A DNA stretch of 64,000 nt from [Enterobacter] lignolyticus SCF1 (GTDB taxonomy: Bacteria > Pseudomonadota > Gammaproteobacteria > Enterobacterales > Enterobacteriaceae). The stretch is from positions 1,860,001-1,924,000 of the forward strand of contig NC_014618.1 in assembly GCF_000164865.1 (NCBI RefSeq). Direction: 5' to 3'. The position numbers and the translations under genes are program-made. A model generated the notes under the pieces. The model was not told the origin of the DNA. It ran no database searches and saw nothing but the letters and a program-made list of their open reading frames with translations. How positions within the stretch are numbered: the first letter of the stretch is position 1; the number at the start of each line of letters is the position of its first letter. Shown here in pieces: positions 61,670-64,000 of the stretch.

Positions 61670-62575
61670 TTGGCAGGAAGTAGTCTTTTAACACTCCTCG
61701 ACGATATTGCCACGCTGCTGGATGATATCTCGGTGATGGGGAAGCTGGCGGCGAAGAAAACGGCGGGGGTGCTGGGCGATGACCTGTCGCTCAATGCGCA
61801 GCAGGTCTCCGGAGTGCGTGCCAACCGGGAGCTGCCGGTCGTCTGGAGCGTAGCGAAAGGCGCCTTTATTAATAAGGTGATCCTGGTTCCGCTGGCGCTG
61901 CTGATCAGCGCGTTTATTCCCTGGGCCATTACGCCGCTGCTGATGCTGGGCGGGGCATTTTTGTGTTTCGAAGGGGCAGAAAAAGTGCTGCATAGCCTGC
62001 AGGCGCGCAAGCATCAGGAAGATCCTCAGGCCCGTCAGCAGCGGCTTGAGGCGCTGGCGAATCAGGATCCCAGGGCGTTCGAGCGCGATAAAATCAAAGG
62101 GGCTATCCGTACCGATTTTATCCTGTCGGCGGAAATCGTGGCGATTACGCTGGGCGTGGTGGCGGCGGCGCCGCTAGTCAATCAGATAGTCATTTTGTCC
62201 GGTATTGCTATCCTGGTGACCGTCGGCGTCTATGGCCTGGTCGGTATAATCGTCAAGCTCGACGACATGGGATACTGGCTGGTGGAGAAACGAGGTCCTC
62301 TGGCGCAGGCGGTCGGTAAGGGGCTGCTGTTTATTGCGCCCTGGCTGATGAAGGTGCTGTCGGTTGTCGGCACCCTGGCGATGTTCTTAGTGGGCGGGGG
62401 GATCGTGGCGCACGGCATCCCGGCGCTGCATCATGCTATTGAGGCAGCCGCGGTCGGGTCCGCGGTGTCATGGTGGCTTCCGACGCTGCTGAACCTGGTA
62501 CTGGGTTTTATCATTGGCGCCGTGGTGGTGGGGATTGTGAAGGCGGTATCGCGGGTGCGCGGTGGCGTCCATTAA
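61670..62575 (+). CDS. yedI: Inner-membrane DUF808 protein YedI
   Basis: A 301-residue protein with several membrane helices, of the DUF808 family; function unknown. The conserved start LAGSSLLTLLDDIATLLDD aligns with E. coli MANSSLLMLLDDI, so translation should begin at the TTG at 61670, with GAAAGGA 8 bases upstream; there is no ATG in frame nearby. C-terminal half: TDFILSAEIVAITLG and FLVGGGIVAHGI. Confidence 0.9.
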   Translation: MAGSSLLTLLDDIATLLDDISVMGKLAAKKTAGVLGDDLSLNAQQVSGVRANRELPVVWSVAKGAFINKVILVPLALLISAFIPWAITPLLMLGGAFLCFEGAEKVLHSLQARKHQEDPQARQQRLEALANQDPRAFERDKIKGAIRTDFILSAEIVAITLGVVAAAPLVNQIVILSGIAILVTVGVYGLVGIIVKLDDMGYWLVEKRGPLAQAVGKGLLFIAPWLMKVLSVVGTLAMFLVGGGIVAHGIPALHHAIEAAAVGSAVSWWLPTLLNLVLGFIIGAVVVGIVKAVSRVRGGVH

Positions 62576-62703
62576 AAAACGTCTGGCTGTTGGGCAACGC
62601 CGCGGGTGACATTTATGATGATATCGTCACTCTCAGTATCGGGAGATGATGACGACCGCGGCGACACTGTTTCGGGTTTTGAGGGGACTTACAGGGAGTG
62701 CCT

Positions 62704-64000
62704 GTGTCACACGTTGTAAAGGTGGATAGCCTTCAGTGGCTAAATACGCTCAGCTGGCGCAACAATCCCGTGCGGGTGGTGAGTCTCTGCTTTTTTGTGG
62801 TGCTGGTCTTTTCGACGCTGCTGGCCTGGCGCGAGGTGGTGGTGCTGGAGGAAGCGTATATCTCCAGCCAGCGCAACAGCCTTGAAAACGTCGCCAATAA
62901 AATGGATGCGCAGCTGCAGGCAAATCTGGATGGCCTGAAGTTCTACCGCAACGGCATGCAGGCGGCGCTGCAAACGCCGCTGGCCTTTAGCGGGCTGCGC
63001 GGAGCGGCCGAGGCGTTCATGCAAAGGCGCCAGCAGCCCCAGTGGTCTGTTGCCCTCGATAATCGCCGGACGCTGCCCGTCTATGGCGTATCTGATGATT
63101 TCATTGCGCAAAGCGCGCTGCTATCGCGCGATAACCCAAGGCTGAGCAACGAGCTGACCGCGACGCTTGAGGTTGGTTATCTCCTGCGCTTATCCACCTC
63201 CGTCAGGCGCGTTGCGCAGCGGGTGCTGTACGTCTCCCGCGCCGGTTTCTTTCTGACAAACCCGTCGATAACCGACCCTAAAGACACAATAGAGCAGTAC
63301 TACGCGCTGGTGACCAGCCCATGGTTTACCAGCCAGACGCAGCGCAATAACCCGGGCCGCGGTTTTCGCTGGCAGCCCCATGCCCCGGACAGCAATGTGC
63401 AAAGCGTCGCGGTTTCGCTGCCGGTGGATTACGATCATTACTGGTACGGCGTGCTGGCGATGGAGTTTTCGCTGCCGCAGATCAAACGCTACCTGGTGGT
63501 GGCGTCGGAAGGCGAGGAGGAGGGCGAATATCGGCTGTACGATCGCCGGATGAACCAGATAACCTCGCTGTTGACCGATGGCGTCATCGCGACATCGCTG
63601 ACGGACCCGGACAAAGCGCAGATCGCCCATGCGTTTGAGCATGATACCCGCGGCGGTCTCCGTCTGGACACGCGCTATATCAGCTGGCAAAAGCTGCAAA
63701 ATTTCGACGGCGTGCTGATCCGCGTCCATCATCTGCAGGAGGGGCTGCGCGGCGAGTATGGCAGTATTTCAATGGCGCTGGGCGTGCTGTGGATCCTGTT
63801 TACCTCGATGCTTATTCTGGCCTGGGTGGTTATCCACCGGATGGTGAATAACATGACGGCCCTGCAAAAATCGCTGCAGTGGCAGGCGTGGTACGACGGT
63901 CTGACGCGTCTGTTCAATCGCGGGACGCTGTTTGAGCGGGCGAATACGGCGATGAAGTCGTGCCGGGAGCAGCAGAAGCCCATCGCCGTCATTCAGATGG
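62704..64000 (+). CDS. dgcQ: Diguanylate cyclase DgcQ (YedQ), N-terminal part
   Basis: Starts with GTG at 62704 (AGGGAG upstream) and runs through the window end, giving 432 codons. There is an N-terminal membrane helix (about residues 24-42), a long periplasmic CHASE7-like sensor domain, a second helix at about residues 355-380, and the first part of the GGDEF domain (WQAWYDGLTRLFNR). The catalytic GGEEF motif lies beyond the window. It matches E. coli YedQ, which makes c-di-GMP and promotes cellulose production. Confidence 0.93.
   Translation, partial: MSHVVKVDSLQWLNTLSWRNNPVRVVSLCFFVVLVFSTLLAWREVVVLEEAYISSQRNSLENVANKMDAQLQANLDGLKFYRNGMQAALQTPLAFSGLRGAAEAFMQRRQQPQWSVALDNRRTLPVYGVSDDFIAQSALLSRDNPRLSNELTATLEVGYLLRLSTSVRRVAQRVLYVSRAGFFLTNPSITDPKDTIEQYYALVTSPWFTSQTQRNNPGRGFRWQPHAPDSNVQSVAVSLPVDYDHYWYGVLAMEFSLPQIKRYLVVASEGEEEGEYRLYDRRMNQITSLLTDGVIATSLTDPDKAQIAHAFEHDTRGGLRLDTRYISWQKLQNFDGVLIRVHHLQEGLRGEYGSISMALGVLWILFTSMLILAWVVIHRMVNNMTALQKSLQWQAWYDGLTRLFNRGTLFERANTAMKSCREQQKPIAVIQM

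Noticed and set aside
1..64000. CRISPR arrays, insertion sequences and rRNA
   Set aside because: No regularly spaced repeats, transposase frames with terminal inverted repeats, or rRNA sequence were seen on either strand.

Overview
The window reads as chromosomal DNA of an enterobacterium, most likely a Citrobacter of the amalonaticus/koseri type. Three things point there. The pdu-pocR-cbi-cob gene order is the one known from Salmonella and Citrobacter. The 413-residue methylaspartase has the length and catalytic positions (H194, K331) I recall for the Citrobacter amalonaticus enzyme. The right end (ompS1, drpB, yedJ, dcm, vsr, yedA, yedI, dgcQ) is ordinary E. coli/Salmonella backbone. Species was not tested by any search.

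Layout. (1) 1-4935, minus strand: a coenzyme-B12-dependent glutamate fermentation operon, glmS-glmL-glmE-mal plus an AtuA-like gene cut by the window edge. (2) 5458-7982, plus strand: cobA, cobD and a stand-alone precorrin-2 dehydrogenase, which make the corrin precursor and the aminopropanol-phosphate side chain. (3) 7974-24712, minus strand: a complete 21-gene propanediol-utilization microcompartment operon, pduA to pduX. (4) 25236-27174, plus strand: pduF (diol facilitator) and pocR (activator). (5) 27479-44844, plus strand: a cobalamin riboswitch followed by anaerobic B12 synthesis and cobalt uptake genes, cbiABCDETFGHJKLMNQOP-cobUSCT, almost all with overlapping ends. Regions 1-5 put B12 synthesis beside two B12-dependent catabolic pathways.

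(6) 44884-47002: tRNA-Asn, mtfA, tRNA-Ser(CGA) and a possible integrase-tail remnant. (7) 47003-55677, accessory: a 1468-residue autotransporter; a CoA-disulfide reductase-rhodanese fusion preceded by a strong promoter over a 15-bp tandem repeat; and a P1B-type metal ATPase with a TPCP motif and a C-terminal hemerythrin-like domain. The last two genes look like one sulfur/metal module and are the least ordinary part of the window. (8) 55732-64000, backbone: OmpS1-type porin, a candidate small RNA at the position of E. coli rseX, drpB, yedJ, dcm-vsr, yedA, yedI and the start of dgcQ.

How it fits together. CobA and the dehydrogenase feed sirohydrochlorin to CbiK, which inserts cobalt supplied by CbiMNQO. 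The cbi enzymes build cobyrinate diamide, PduO adenosylates it, CbiP amidates it to cobyric acid, CbiB attaches the CobD/PduX side chain, and CobUSCT add the lower ligand. Adenosylcobalamin then serves the diol dehydratase PduCDE and glutamate mutase GlmES. PocR is expected to activate pdu and cbi-cob with propanediol, and the riboswitch to shut cbi-cob off when B12 is plentiful.
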